A DNA stretch of 30,418 nt from Chara braunii (Eukaryota > Streptophyta > Charophyceae > Charales > Characeae): positions 252,257 through 282,674 of the forward strand of contig BFEA01000698.1 of NCBI GenBank assembly GCA_003427395.1. The letters are read 5' to 3'. Each line of letters opens with the position of its first letter. Position 1 is the first letter of the stretch. Made by a program: the position numbers and the translations under genes. Shown here one piece after another: positions 1 to 11,070 of this stretch. Below the pieces are notes generated by a model. The model was given only the letters and a program-made list of their open reading frames with translations. It was not told where the DNA came from and made no database searches.

Positions 1-144
1 GGTCGCGCTGTCGGAGTCGCGACCCCGATCGGCAGGACCCCCCTCCCCTTAGCCACAATGCGCCGATTTCGACCGCGCCCGCAGTGGTCATGACCGCGGG
101 CCGCAGTCATGCCCGTGGTGACCGCGGCCGCTGGGGATACATAG
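1..144. mobile_element. Terminus of a GC-rich TIR element, rest lies left of the window
   Basis: The sequence is rich in CCGCGGTC and GCGGTCATGACC-like motifs and ends abruptly at about position 144. Read on the minus strand, the end begins CTATGTATCCCC and runs on through GCGGCCGCGGTCACCACGGG. This closely matches the left end of the element at 11992-12515, which begins CTATGAATCCCC followed by the same GC-rich stretch. The shared terminal ~33 bases identify the two as members of one inverted-repeat family. The other end and any coding region lie outside the window. The superfamily is not clear, because the termini are not those of a group I recognise. Confidence 0.6.
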
Positions 145-765
145 CCTAAGCGTCACATACGAGATGCATCCCCTGTCGACCCCTTCCACCAGACTGACGG
201 CGCTAGTGAAGGTTTTCACCAGGCGCTGCACGGTAGCCTCTTGGTAGCATGCCAACTCGTCATCCTCGTGTTTGCCCTCGATGTGTGCGACGACGAACCA
301 AACAAGAAGCTTCATGTCCATCTCGAGTGTGATGTGGTAGATAGAGGGGCTGACACATGTGCACCAGTCCTCTCCAAGCCACATGACGCGGGCGATGTCC
401 GTCGCCTCATGGTTGAGCACGTACCCGTATGCAGAGTGGTAGCCCCGTGAGCAACTTGCGGACTTGAAGATCCATCTGTGGATGATGCGCAAGGCGATGC
501 TCTGCACTTTAATGGCCCTATCTTTTGCCGCCTTTAGCTGCGAGTCGTCGTCGATTTTGTGTTGGGGGATGCTTGAGTGAGGGAGGGCTATACTTCGATG
601 GATCTCGGGAGTGGTGAATCCCCTGGCGACGGCCAGCAAATAAAGTCGCGCTTCTTGGATGAGCTTGAAGAGTCCATTGTCCACCGTCTCGTTCTAGAAC
701 CTCATGTCATTCACCCATAGCTTCATCGCAGCTTTGATCCCATCTCGTGCATTCCCCCCCCCCGT
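88..765 (-). pseudogene. C-terminal part of an element-associated protein of unknown function, broken
   Basis: The minus-strand frame encodes about 220 residues. It includes a stretch around LALRIIHRWIF-type and YGYVLNHEATDIARVMW residues, followed by a segment ending SLVEGVDRG. From memory it resembles the conserved C-terminal domain of multicopy algal proteins that carry a Myb/SANT-like domain further upstream, but I could not check this. An in-frame TAG lies a few codons upstream of the GTG at 682-684, between NDMRF and NETVDNG, and the similarity continues across it (AAMKLWVNDMRF). The frame then breaks at a run of 10 C at 754-763. At its 3' end the frame runs straight into the GC-rich terminus at 144, so the normal end of the protein appears to have been replaced by an insertion. 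I see no known catalytic motif. Confidence 0.5.
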
Positions 766-1450
766 GCCTGTTCACCAAAGGCTCGTTGTCATCGCCTTCC
801 CCACGTATCTCCACTGCTGCTGCAACCGCTGTCAGTCTAGACAAGTCCGCCATGGCACCGCCTTGTGCATCCACCACGTCTTGTCGTTGTGCACCCTGAG
901 CGCTTGCTTGCACAACCACAGTAACCACCTTTGCGGCCCTCCCGCCTCCGGAACTATTTGGACACGTGGTGTGGCTGGGGCCCGGGGTTGATTGCACCCG
1001 TGCAGAATCTTGCCCGTCAAGCGCCACAGTCACACGTGTCCTCGCAACGGTCCCCCCTACCCGCGCCATTTGCGTAGCTGCCTTCACTTTGGACCTCCCT
1101 TGCCGCCTGACCCGCATCGACATCAATGATGACATCAGCCTTGCGAACCCCCTTCCCGCCACGGGGTTTGGGAGCACTATGCGTTCATGACTCATTTATT
1201 GGCACCGCCACAGACGCTTGTCTGACGACTTCCACTTTTGTTTCGGACATGAAGTCCTCGTCATCGTTGGCGCCCTCGAAATCCCTCACCTATTCTTCGT
1301 CCCTCAAGGCACTGCCCCTCGAAGGGCCCCCCGCAAGAGCTTTCTTATTCTTAGGCTGATGTCATCCTTCCTTCAGGACGACAGGCGTATCCGCATTGCA
1401 AGTGTCCCTCTTCTTGCCCCGATCACAAGCGGTTATCGGGTAGCTAAAAA
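766..1450 (-). pseudogene. Probable upstream, low-complexity part of the same broken gene
   Basis: A minus-strand frame at 764-1195 encodes an Ala/Val/Arg/Gly-rich stretch that reaches the G10 run (754-763 on the plus strand). It connects across that run to the frame of the downstream C-terminal domain if the run is off by one or two bases. Further upstream (about 1200-1360) another minus frame reads a short acidic stretch, DDEDFMSETKVEVVRQ, that would suit a disordered linker. No DNA-binding domain can be recognised. The link to the downstream domain is an inference from adjacency and the homopolymer break. The region could also be noncoding GC-rich sequence. Confidence 0.3.
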
Positions 1451-1485
1451 ATCAAGAATGAAAATTTTGAAGCGAGATTTTTGGG

Positions 1486-1873
1486 TAGTCTGAAAATCCT
1501 GAATGGTCCTTAAGTGGTGAAAGGTCCGAAGACCCTGAAAACCACCTGTTTAGGCAGGCTGCATCCTGAAGTGGTGACGGGTGTCCTGAAGTGGTCAAGT
1601 AAGAGTTTTTGGCAGGCTGAAAATCCTGAATGGTCCTGAAGTGGTGAAAGGTCCGAAGACCATGAAAACCACCCTTCACCACTTGAGGATGCAGTTTGCT
1701 TAAATAGGTGGTTTTCAGGGTCTTCGGAGCTTTCACCACTTCAGGACCATTCAGGTCTTTCAGGATTTTCAGACCTGAATGGTCCTGAAGTGGTAAAAGG
1801 TCCGAAGACCCTGAAAACCACCTGTTTAGGCAGGCTGCATCCTCAAGTGGTGAAGGGTGTCCTGAAGCGGTGA
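1486..1873. repeat. Four copies of a ~100-bp unit, one inverted, forming a foldback
   Basis: The unit contains CCTGAATGGTCCTGAAGTGG, then GGTCCGAAGACCCTGAAAACC, then a GCAGGCTGCATCCT stretch. Copies start near 1486, 1613 and 1770 in the plus sense, and one lies at about 1674-1772 in the minus sense. The second copy and the inverted copy make a hairpin with arms at about 1617-1673 and 1707-1772. The right arm carries a short extra insertion (GTCTTTCAGG). No open reading frame in this stretch looks like a protein. The arrangement resembles a nested or inverted duplication of a short mobile repeat. Confidence 0.75.
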
Positions 1874-1880
1874 TGAAAAA

Positions 1881-2805
1881 TACGACTGTTGTTAACCTTC
1901 TCCCGCCCCGATTACCACCGCGTGACGACATGGTGAAGACAATGTCACGACAGCATAGAGCGACAACGACGCGAAGTGCGCAACTTGAATGGGGTGCCCT
2001 GCGTACGTGACGTGGGATGCGGGAGCTAGATTTGCGATGCTGGCGGTACACAGATGCCTCGACTATGCACACAGGTAAGAGGGGTGGTTGTAGAAGCACT
2101 TGGAATGCAGAGTTGTCGCCGTTGAAGACTTGTCACATCAGATGTGCAGACTTCATCGATTGCGGGCGATGGAATGATACTCGTGGCAATGTCACATAAA
2201 TTAGTGGAAGGTGGTTTGCTGGCGACGGGCAGACAATGGCAGGCGTGTGTGCAGAGGGACGATGAATGATGCGGCGACACTGTCGCACGACGCAAACATA
2301 TATGATGGCAAGCGAGAAAACGTGGAGGGCGTTTACGTGTGGAAACAGCGATGTGCAGGCGGCGGCGCAGGAGGGGGAGGTTTAAACTCGCAACTGTGGG
2401 CGATCTTGGCGAGGTGCTCTATCTATAAAACGTCGGTGCGAGTTGGGCGATGACGACACGCGTGAGCACGGGCCCCCCATTTCCTTCGGCATACATGGAC
2501 AGGTGATGGTAATACACAGATGTCGTGACTGTCGTGCAGCATGCCCTGAGCGTCCAGCCCCCGACAGTGCACCCACATCGCAGACTAGGATTGTCGCCTG
2601 ATCTGCAGTCGTCCACTTTGGAATTCGTTCGTCATTGCGGAAGACAAACGGACCCTTGGAGGTGGCCCGAGCAAGTGCCATCGTCCAGCACCCCACCACG
2701 CCCCACGGCAAACACACCTTGCGCGATTGCCGACAAACAAAACCCTACCGACCGTGCCCCCACGAAAACAGGGCATCTAACCACACATACCCATCGCACT
2801 CACCG
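1881..2805. other. Noncoding stretch with no recognisable feature
   Basis: The stretch has balanced composition, several ACGACA and GTCACG motifs, and only short overlapping frames on both strands with no domain-like sequence. Some phrases, such as GGCAATGTCACAT, faintly recall the GTGACGTCATG-containing repeats at 15515-15910, but I cannot align the two by eye. I see no gene, RNA or transposon terminus. Confidence 0.4.
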
Positions 2806-2827
2806 CCCCCCCCCCCCAAAAAAAAAA
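2806..2827. repeat. C12-A10 homopolymer pair
   Basis: Twelve C are followed directly by ten A. The pair marks the boundary between GC-balanced sequence on the left and the AT-rich block on the right. Length calls in such runs are unreliable. Confidence 0.9.
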
Positions 2828-2890
2828 TAAACTCGCATTCGCAGAGCACCCATGCAACAAACATGTTATTCGTTAAAATAGTACATTATT

Positions 2891-3364
2891 TTTCAAATAG
2901 TACATTTTTAGACAATATGTAACCTCAAATAGCTTTCAACGACCACATAAAATATAACTTTGATGAGCACAAACCCTCTCACGACAAGTAGAAAGATATC
3001 GTTGCATTAAATTTCATAGAAGTCACCCGAGGTCAAATTGTGTAAGTCATGTGATTGAACACGCTTAACACCTCGGTCGTATCGGATTATGTTTAGGATG
3101 TATCATTTGAACACGCTTAACACCTCGTATTTTGATCTTGACGGTACACCTTTTTCAAATAGTACATTTTTAGACAATATGTAACCTCAAATAACTTTCA
3201 ACGACCACATAAAATATAACTTTGATAAGCACAAACCCTCTCACTACAAGTAGAAAGATATCGTTGCATTAAATTTCATACAAGTCATCCGAGGTCAAGT
3301 TGTGTAAGTCATGTGATTGAACACGCTTAACACCTCGGTCGTATCGGATTATTTTTAGGATGTA
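2891..3364. repeat. Direct duplication of a 212-bp AT-rich segment (2891-3102 and 3153-3364)
   Basis: Both copies begin TTTCAAATAGTACATTTTTA and run through GTTGCATTAAATTTCATA to a GGATTAT-TTTAGGATGTA end. The offset is 262 bases. I count about eight mismatches over 212 bases, so the copies are roughly 96 percent identical. The 50-bp spacer repeats the phrase AACACGCTTAACACCTCG that is also found near the end of each copy. I see no coding potential. This could be a partial tandem duplication of a noncoding element. No target-site duplication or LTR-like TG...CA ends are evident. Confidence 0.85.
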
Positions 3365-4561
3365 CCCTTTGTACATTATTAAATTAAATTACATCGGATT
3401 CCTCGAACATACTAAGCCCCAGTCTACTAGGCCGGATGCCAGCATTAATCTAGTGATTGAATAGTGTCACATTTTAAGTTAACACCTAGTTTAAAACTAG
3501 CAAGTTTAAGTTACAAACCTAGACTGATACTTAGTACAGTAACTATGTTAATGACATCCAATGTAATTATACAGAGGATACATCCTAAACATGATACTAT
3601 TCGACTAGTAAGTACTACGGTAACTGGATATACTAGTAACTTTAAGCTAATAGTAATATGTTCATGAAATCTGATGTAATTATACAGAGGATACATCATG
3701 ATGATCATAGTACTTTAAGTTAGTATGCTCATGAAATAATAATTATTATTATATAGAAGATATTACGTCTTACACACGATCATATTAGTAACTTAAGTAT
3801 GTTGAACTTCATAAAATCCGATTTAATAATACAGAGGATACATTCGGAACATGATTACAATGACGGTCTCTTACTTTAAGTTACCAAATCGGTTATTAAG
3901 AGTAGTACATTGATCTTAAAAGGAATTTCAAGTGTAGAGTCTTGAATTAAAAATTTGCATGATTGCGTGCAAATATTATAATTATTATAATGGAATGAAT
4001 TTATTTTGAGGTTTGATGCAATTATACAAGATTTCAATTCAATGAACACATCGGGATTCACTAAAGTAAATTATTAATTAAGTATCCTCAAGACAATTGA
4101 TAAGTTAAACTCATGACACGAACTCATGACAAGCAAAAAAACTTAAACTTTCGCAAGCTTTGGGTTTAAATTCAATGAACATATTACGAGCCACTAACTG
4201 ATACTGTACGAGTACACAATCATTCTCAAGATAATTGACAAGGACCGGGTTACGTGGTTCACATATCCTGAATTTACAACAGTTACAATAAGTTCAAAAA
4301 GTTTCTGAATCAGCAAGAAGGTACATAATCATTCTCAAGGCAATTGACAACATTAAAAACTAGTAACAATTCTCACTTCAAAAGTTTTTAATAAGAAGGT
4401 GGTACAACAAAAGTTTTCAATACATGAAACCAGTGTTTAATGTGCTATCAAAAAAAACTTAGTCTAAGACTTACTAAGGTATGAAAACTCAACTATACCT
4501 TCCAAAATCGAGACAAACTTTTACCTTACCAAACAGTTCAACATCTTTAACTACCAAAATT
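3365..4561. repeat. AT-rich noncoding region with diverged ~100-bp units
   Basis: Between about 3510 and 3870 there are four diverged copies of a unit carrying GTAATTATACAGAGGATACA, preceded by TTCATGAAAT-like and followed by ACATGAT-like sequence, near 3563, 3674, 3745 and 3823. From 4060 to 4400 other short phrases recur: TCAAGACAATTGA-like near 4090, 4225 and 4335, and ATTCAATGAACA near 4037 and 4170. The whole block is AT-rich and lacks long frames. It may be the 3' noncoding flank of the decayed minus-strand transposon downstream of its gene, but no boundary can be fixed. Confidence 0.5.
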
Positions 4562-5071
4562 TTAACTAATATGACATTCTAACATAAAACTTTTAAAACT
4601 TTGAGACTCAATACTCAAAGTGTCAAAAAGTCGAAATGATAAGAATAAAACTATTTGCAGAGCGTTCACTAACGGTTCCCACGTTGAACCATCTACCATA
4701 CAACTCGGGAGTGGAGGTTGAGGCAGACCTTTAAACTTCATAACGGAAACTGAAAAACCTTTAAGGGTTCTCCCATCATCGAGCATAGCTCGTCTCATGG
4801 ACAAAAACATATCTTGAACTCGTAGATAAACTTCTGTAAAATCTTCATACATCCAGTTTTCTCTTTGACGCTCATATATTCGCAGGTCGAAACAGTCAAG
4901 ATCTGTAAACTTCACCATGATGACAAACATTTTTAGTTCTCCCGCTTGACATTTGAATATTTTCTCATATTCAAATGGAAACGTTCCGCCCTTTGTGATG
5001 ATCCTCAGCCATTCAGGCACTTCAATTTCAGTGACTACCACATTTTTCGCTATCTTCTTGAAAATGATTTA
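4562..5071 (-). CDS. Unrecognised reading frame, about 170 residues
   Basis: I do not recognise this protein. The frame is open from a TAA near 5072 down to 4562. Its only early starts are GTG codons, and the first ATG lies well inside, so it may be an internal exon or a gene fragment. The predicted sequence is soluble-looking, with balanced charges and aromatic residues (for example DLDCFDLRIYERQRENW and LRVQDMFLSMRRAML). No transmembrane stretch or zinc motif is visible. It lies 0.3 kb downstream of, and on the same strand as, the fossil transposase, so it may be an accessory gene or exon of that element. The codon pattern looks protein-like in an AT-rich background, but function cannot be inferred. 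Confidence 0.4.
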
Positions 5072-5361
5072 AGTCTGCAAGCTGCTCATGACAAAAGTTA
5101 CAATAATATTTTACTTAAGTGATTTATTGATCGAAGTTTTAACCGTATTACTAGCTAAGGTTTAAACTATAATCTCTTATTGATATGTGTTTTCTCGATT
5201 ACGTGCTTCACATCATACTCCCTCGATTACGTACTTCATATCATAAAGAGTTCCGGATTGATTTTCGACCTTGGACATGGTGACCTTTGGATCGTCGTAG
5301 AGTCACCTCATACACTTAATCCTGCCCTTGATGAAACACTATCCACGACTCCTTTAGAAAT

Positions 5362-8300
5362 TTATGCGCTGACACCATCAGCTATATGAACACCTTCTTC
5401 TTCAACCAGAGCAGCAAGTGCATTAACCCGGACTTTATATGGAATTACAAGACCCGAGGTGAATGGTTTTGTGGAAACTCTTCCTCTCGATGCTCGTTTC
5501 CATGCGAATGTCACCGCATCAATATTATGCCATTGCTCCTCATCCTCAATATATTTTTTTCACTTTTTCTCCCACGCATTCTCACAACGTTCCTTAAGCG
5601 AACGTGATTTGCCCGTAGGAATCCAATATTGAACTTTTACCTGGTTGTAATACTCGGAGTCATTTTCTAGGATAATTGGAGTTAGCGCTTGACCCACCCA
5701 AAACGGAATACCCTTTGCGATTTCTTTGTCTGGCGTTTGCAAAATAACGACACTGCCTTTCTCAACATCCAAAATTGGGTCAAAGTTTGTCTTCGGTCGA
5801 TCCTTTTTGTGTCAAACGAACAATTGTTTTTGTTCGGGTTCTTCAGAACCGGACCGCAAAATTTCTTCCTCTTACCTCTCTGAGGCAGAAGGCCAAAAGC
5901 ATGTCATTAGTGTTTTGGACACTCCGTTTACGATGATATAAGCTCCATGTTCTTTAACACCCTCCCAATAAGTAAATGCATTTTTTATATGAGCTACCTC
6001 CTTATCCTGATAAGTACTCGACGTCGACCTTTTCTCTCGGAATAAATGCAGAAAACGATCCACACCTTCGCATCCATTCTTGTAATATTCTAGCTCCTCT
6101 GGTTGACTAAGAAGAGGGTCGAATGGTTGCAATGGGTCAACGTACTTGCCATCATCAACTTTTTTGAATCAGTAAAGCGGACCATCTTTGGGCAACCATT
6201 CCGTGTCGTCACAATATTCTTTGTACGACATTGCTGGATTATCGCCTACCATATGAAACTTAAGCAAATGCGGCTTGGAAATATCGGTTATATCACTTGC
6301 GAGAAATGGGGCTACCATATTTTTCCAGTCCGCAATTTTATTAAGGAAAATACATTTTTGAGGCTTCTTGTGAGATTGTTCAAACAATGCAAAAAGTTCA
6401 TCGATTGTATACGCATCATTGTCTTTCAGCTTCTTGGAGAAAACGCTGAAAGTGGCGTCAACATCTGTGTGCGTATGCCCAACTATTGTGAACCCAATCT
6501 CAATCTCCTGAAATACTCCAAACTTCACAAGAAGCGCTGCCAAACCACATATGAACTGATTTTTGTTTTATTTTCAACAATTATCCGCTTGAATACGTAG
6601 TCGAGGAGGAAGTGGTGTCCCCGAGGCCTGAATTTCACATAGAGTCCTCATCAAGCATGTAGATGTGTTGCTTACATTGTGCTTATAGTATGGAAAATAC
6701 GTATAAACGTAAATAAAAGGATCTCTGCCATGAGTGATTACTGCCGTAAGAGTAGTCCTCATCATCATGTCATGTTGCAAATCCTTAGAGTAGTTGGTCT
6801 GCCCTATGTGAGGCAAGGTGGTTTTCTTTTGATCCATGCCATCAATTATGAGGCAGAGATGGTCAGTTGGACGCAAAATTGAATCAAGCTTTGCTAGGCA
6901 GTAATCTTGCCTGTGGTTCACTTGCCGTTCCTGATGCTCTTTCATCTTTATCTTAAACTTCTCACAGTCTCACTCATACTTCACCTTAGCTATGCACTGC
7001 TTGTAGTAGTTGCATAGAACACATTTCGTGAACGTGTTGGACTGGGCCAGACTAACGTGCCAAAAGTGTTTGCTCCACATAGCGTAAAACGTAGACTCAG
7101 ATACGACTTTCTGTCCTGCGGCCTCAGGTCAGATCGAATGGACTCATAAATGGATCCCTTGGTAAAAGCAGCGGGTATCCTACGGCGTGGTCTACAAACA
7201 TTGTCGTTTCTAGCCGTCTCATTTGGCATGTCATCAGCATGATCGTCAATGGATTTTTCCATGCATGCGAGCATCGTGACTACTTTGTTGGAAGGACTAC
7301 ATTTTTCCGTACGACCGTGCTCTGCATGCACAACATCATTGTGATACATTCGTTTGTAAATATAGAACGTATTCCGTGAAATGCCCAGTATATTACAGTA
7401 AGCTTGCACACACAATTTTTGCCTACACACAATGGGTCGAGTTCGCTCCACATCACCCTCTATTACGGTGAAGTCGTGTATTGTTTGCAACCACTACTTC
7501 CTACGGTCTTCAAATGTTTTGCCGTACAAACCCTCCCTGACTGGCCTAACATCATAAGCAGTGAGATTTGCACAACAAAACCTCTTGCAAGAAAGCATAC
7601 CACGCACACGTTGAAGAGATTCCAACCTAAGCTTAGTCAAAACTCTTTTGTTCTCGACACGTTTTGTAGCGGCTCTGTTGACCATATTGTATGGTTTTTT
7701 CTCTTCGGGCAACGGTGCTGGCAGAATATAGCGTATTTCTCTCTCCTCATGAGACTCGCTACGTGAGGTATTGCTCTCCTTAGAGTGACAGTAGGATGTC
7801 ACTATCTCCTGAGACTCCTCGTGACCATCTCCACTGACATGCCTATGGGAATGAGGAACACCATGAGATCCACTCATAGATGCTCTATCATCAAAGCGGT
7901 TCTCCGGCGAAACAGCCCCAGCTGTAGACAATAATTCAGTGGATGAGTGATCATTCTCACAGCCTCCTCCTGTACTGACATATTCCGTGACACTACAGCT
8001 AAGGCTACCCAAATAGTCCTCACTGACTCGGCTTGACATCTTGGCACTGCATACAATCGTTTCGCTGATGCTATCAGGATGTGAGGAGTGAACTCTAATA
8101 CCTACATGCACACCGCCGTCCTTACATACCTTCCGTATCGACCAAGAAGCATTCCATGTATACGACTGCGCAGCGGACTCTGAATAATCTTGAAACCAAT
8201 TACAATCTTGTCGGCGAGCATTATTACGCTTGCGCAAAGAAGACGTCTCTGAAATTGGTGATGGAGTGCTATTTGACGAACTCGCCGGTGTGGCAACAAG

Positions 8301-8546
8301 TGCTCCGAGCTGACAACATAAGTCACTCGAAGGCAGACTTCTTCCCATGCTAAATGAACAGCCACATTTCGACCCACACTCACACAACGTATGTGACGAA
8401 TTTAGAAGAGACGTACATGAAAAGAAATTATCCTGCAACACCTTTCGTACAAAGGACACAACCGCTATGGAGTTAAGAATTTGCACAGAGGCATAAATGA
8501 GAGTTGGAGTGCTCACAATCATTGACGCAGACGACAATGTCAACAT
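5362..8546 (-). pseudogene. Fossil DDE-type transposase-like protein (GHTHxDxD family)
   Basis: A single minus-strand protein can be followed for about 1,050 residues. An N-terminal Ser-rich region (8546 to about 7600) leads to a CC-containing motif, RFCCANLTAYDVR, typical of the N-terminal part of these proteins. Next come a PIVCRQKLC...LGISRNTFYIYKR segment, a FTKCVLC motif (7012-7035), the acidic block LIIDGMDQ (first Asp 6841-6843), the QADNC block (Asp 6583-6585) and GHTHTDVD (6457-6480). The spaced Asp blocks suit a DDE/RNase H-like catalytic core of the DUF7869-type family, as I recall it. A C-terminal region rich in FWVGQAL and VQYWIP-type residues follows. Breaks: TAG 7494-7496, a frame change near 7080-7140, TGA near 6974, TGA 6574-6576, TAA 6568-6570, TGA 6169-6171, TAA 5872-5874, TGA near 5815 and TGA 5560-5562. 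The natural end is probably TAA 5362-5364. It cannot make a full-length protein without readthrough. Confidence 0.7.
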
Positions 8547-8730
8547 GCATAGGTTGGATTCTGGCGAACCTTGTTACGCTGACTGTGGGAGTTATTTTAT
8601 AAGCTCGAACAAATCCGATGGACAACTCGATGAGGGTGGAGGATTTAGACGCTGACAGCGCTTCAATGTCTAATACGTCCGACTGAGGTGCAAGGACATG
8701 CAGTCTGACGATTGTAAGTAAGGGGATTCT
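8547..8730. other. Short spacer upstream of the fossil transposase
   Basis: This is the sequence 5' of the minus-strand transposase relic, before the repeat complex starts at about 8731. It would be the place to expect the relic's promoter or 5' terminus. I see no clear TATA box or inverted-repeat end. Confidence 0.3.
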
Positions 8731-9280
8731 AGTAGAAGGGGGTGGCATAAGTACATATTGGACTACACCGACTCTGAGTCGGATGTATCCAGCCTACAGC
8801 CCCGTCCGACTTTTAAAACCCCCTGCGACGCAATATCAAATTAGCAACAGTTTATGAGCCCCTACCTGGAGACACCACGACTGATATAAAAACTATCCCA
8901 GCACGACAGGCAAAGTCGGCGTTGCCAGCGGACGCCCACAACGCAAGTTTTACAGACGGGTAGTCCAAAACCCCATAGGAGGATACATCCTCCCCACAGG
9001 CATGAGTAGTAATAGTCTGGTCCCGAGGCTACATGTTCAAATAAAGAGGTTGTAGTAGAAGGGGTAGCGTAAGTACATATTGGGGGATACCGACTGTGAG
9101 TCGGATGTATCCGACCCACATCCTGGTAAGGCTTTCAAGAGCCCCTCCGATGCTGCATCAAATTAGCAATAACTTATGAGCCTCTACCTCGAGACACCAC
9201 GACTAAGATGAGAACCACCCGCGCTAAGTGCTAAACAGTCGGTCGCTCAGCTAGCTCATCACCGTTTGCACCTATATAGG
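8731..9280. repeat. ~323-bp direct duplication with GGATGTATCC palindromes
   Basis: AGTAGAAGG...AAGTACATATTG begins at about 8731 and again at about 9054. Each copy is followed by GAGTCGGATGTATCC and then by an AAATTAGCAA...TATGAGCC phrase that ends with GAGACACCACGACT. Between them, at about 8980, sits GGAGGATACATCCTCC. A third partial copy of the AAATTAGCAATAATTTATGAGCC part lies at about 10641. No gene is visible. Confidence 0.75.
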
Positions 9281-11070
9281 GAACTGTTGAAAAGAGAGAT
9301 GAACGAGCATGGTCCTTGACATTGTGCAGTCTATCCTGGGAATGCTTTGGATGCCCTGTTTAGGAACCAACGTGGGGAAGAGGTCGAGCAGAGTAGTGTG
9401 ACGTTTTTTTGCCTGCCATTGTGTTCATGCTATCAGAGAACCGATATCAGGTTGGTGAGACACTGACGGCGAACCTAGAAAAACACCCAAAGTCGAGATT
9501 GCCAGCCAAAGCCAACAGCGCAGATTTTCCAGACAGGTAGCCCGAAATCCCATGGGAGGATACATCCTCCCCACATGCATGTGTAGCATTTTTCACGTGT
9601 ATAGGTTGTGTAGATGGCGGCTGCCCAAAGGTAGGTCTTAGATGGCGGCTTCCCAAAGGTAGGTCTAAGATGGCGGCTGCCCAAATGTACCCTAAAGATG
9701 GCGGCTGCCAAAAGGAAGGCTCTAGACGGCGGCTGCCCGAGGGTAGGCTCTATATGGCGGTTGCCCAAAGATATAGGCTCTAGATGGCGGTTGCCAAAGG
9801 CCGGATGTAGATGGCGGCTGCCAAACGACAGGTTTTTCTGCCTGCCATTATGTTCACGGTATCAGAGAACTGATATCGGGTTGGTGAGACAATGACGGCG
9901 AACCTAGAAAGACACGCAAAGTCGAGATTGCCAACCAAAGCCAACAACGCAGGTTTTCCAGACAGGAAGCCCGAAATCCCATGGGAGGATGCATCCTCCC
10001 CACATGCGTATGTAGCGTTTCTCACATGTATAGTTTGTGTAGATGGCGGTTGCCCAGAGGTAGGTCTTCGATGGCGGCTTCCTAAATGTACGCTGTAGAC
10101 GGCGGCGGCCAAAAGGTAGGCTCTAGATGGCGGCTGCCCAAAGAAATAGGCTTTAGATGGCGGCTGCTGGAAGACAGGAGCCAGAAATCCCATGGGAGGA
10201 TACATCCTCCCCACATGCATATGTAGCGCTTTCCATATATATAGGTTGCGTAGATGGCGGCTGCCTAAAGGTAGGTCTTAGATGACGGCTGTCCAAATGT
10301 ACGTTGTGGACGACGGCTACCAAAAGGTAGGCTTTAGATAGCGGCTGCCCGAGGGTAGTCTCTAGATGGCGGCTGCCGAAAGAAATAAGCTATAGATGGC
10401 GGCTGCTGAAAGACAGGATGTAGATGGCTGGTGTCGAAAGACAGGTTTTTCTGCCTGCCATTATGTTCACGGTATCAGAGAACCGATATCGGGATGGTGA
10501 GATAGTGACGGTCAATCTAGAAAGACACGCAAAGTCGAGATTGCCAACCAAAGCCAATAACGCAGGTGTCCTAAACAGGTATCCCGAAATCCCATGGGAG
10601 GATACATCCTCCCCACATGCATATGTAGCGTCTCCGACGCTGCATCAAATTAGCAATAATTTATGAGCCTTTACCTCGAGACACCACTACTAATGTGACA
10701 ACAACCCTTGCGAAGTGCTAAAGAGTCGGTTGCTCAGCTAGAGCAACACCGTTTACACCTATATAGGGACGAGTTGTTCAAAAGAGAGACGAACGAGCAT
10801 GGTCCTTGACCTTGTGCAGTCTAGGAACCGACGTGGGGAAGAGGTCGAGCAGAGAGTGTGGCGTTTCTCTGCCTGCCATTGAGTTACAATTTCAGAGAAC
10901 CGATATCGAGTTGGTGAGACAGTGACGGCGAACCTAGAAAGACACGCAAAGTCGAGATTGCCAACCAAAGCCAACAACGCAAGTTTTCCAGACAGGTAGC
11001 CTGAAATCCCATGGGAGGATACATCCTCCCCACATGCATGTGTAGCGTTTTTCACATGTATAGGTTGTGT
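9130..11070. repeat. Segmental duplication, offset about 1,490 bp (9130-9620 and 10620-11070)
   Basis: The phrases CTGCATCAAATTAGCAATAA, CACCGTTT-CACCTATATAGGGA, GAACGAGCATGGTCCTTGAC and ACGTGGGGAAGAGGTCGAGC occur in the same order in both segments. Small indels separate them, and the second copy lacks about 30 bases near TATCCTGGGAATGC. The intervening sequence is filled by further copies of the 200-bp unit and the minisatellite. CACCTATATAGGGA has a TATA-box look in both copies, but no gene follows. Confidence 0.75.
9405..11040. repeat. Four copies of a ~200-bp unit ending in a GGGAGGATACATCCTCCC palindrome
   Basis: The unit starts TTCTGCCTGCCATT, then TTCAGAGAACCGATATC-like sequence, then GACGGCGAACCTAGAAA, AAGTCGAGATTGCCAACC, and ends at CCCATGGGAGGATACATCC followed by TCCCCACATGCAT. 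Copies begin near 9405, 9835, 10445 and 10868. Further solitary palindrome ends are near 10190 and 11275. Identity between copies is high by eye. Frames that cross the units on both strands are not conserved in a protein-like way. Confidence 0.8.

Noticed and set aside
2525-2922. Pro-rich and Thr-rich forward frames
   Set aside because: They run across the C12-A10 homopolymer and a compositional boundary, and differ completely between frames.
2891-3364. LTR pair of a retrotransposon
   Set aside because: The spacer is only 50 bp, there are no TG...CA ends and no retrotransposon gene; a tandem duplication explains it.
7874-8383. Extra minus and plus frames inside the N-terminal part of the fossil transposase
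   Set aside because: They overlap the longer frame in other phases and show no protein-like pattern.
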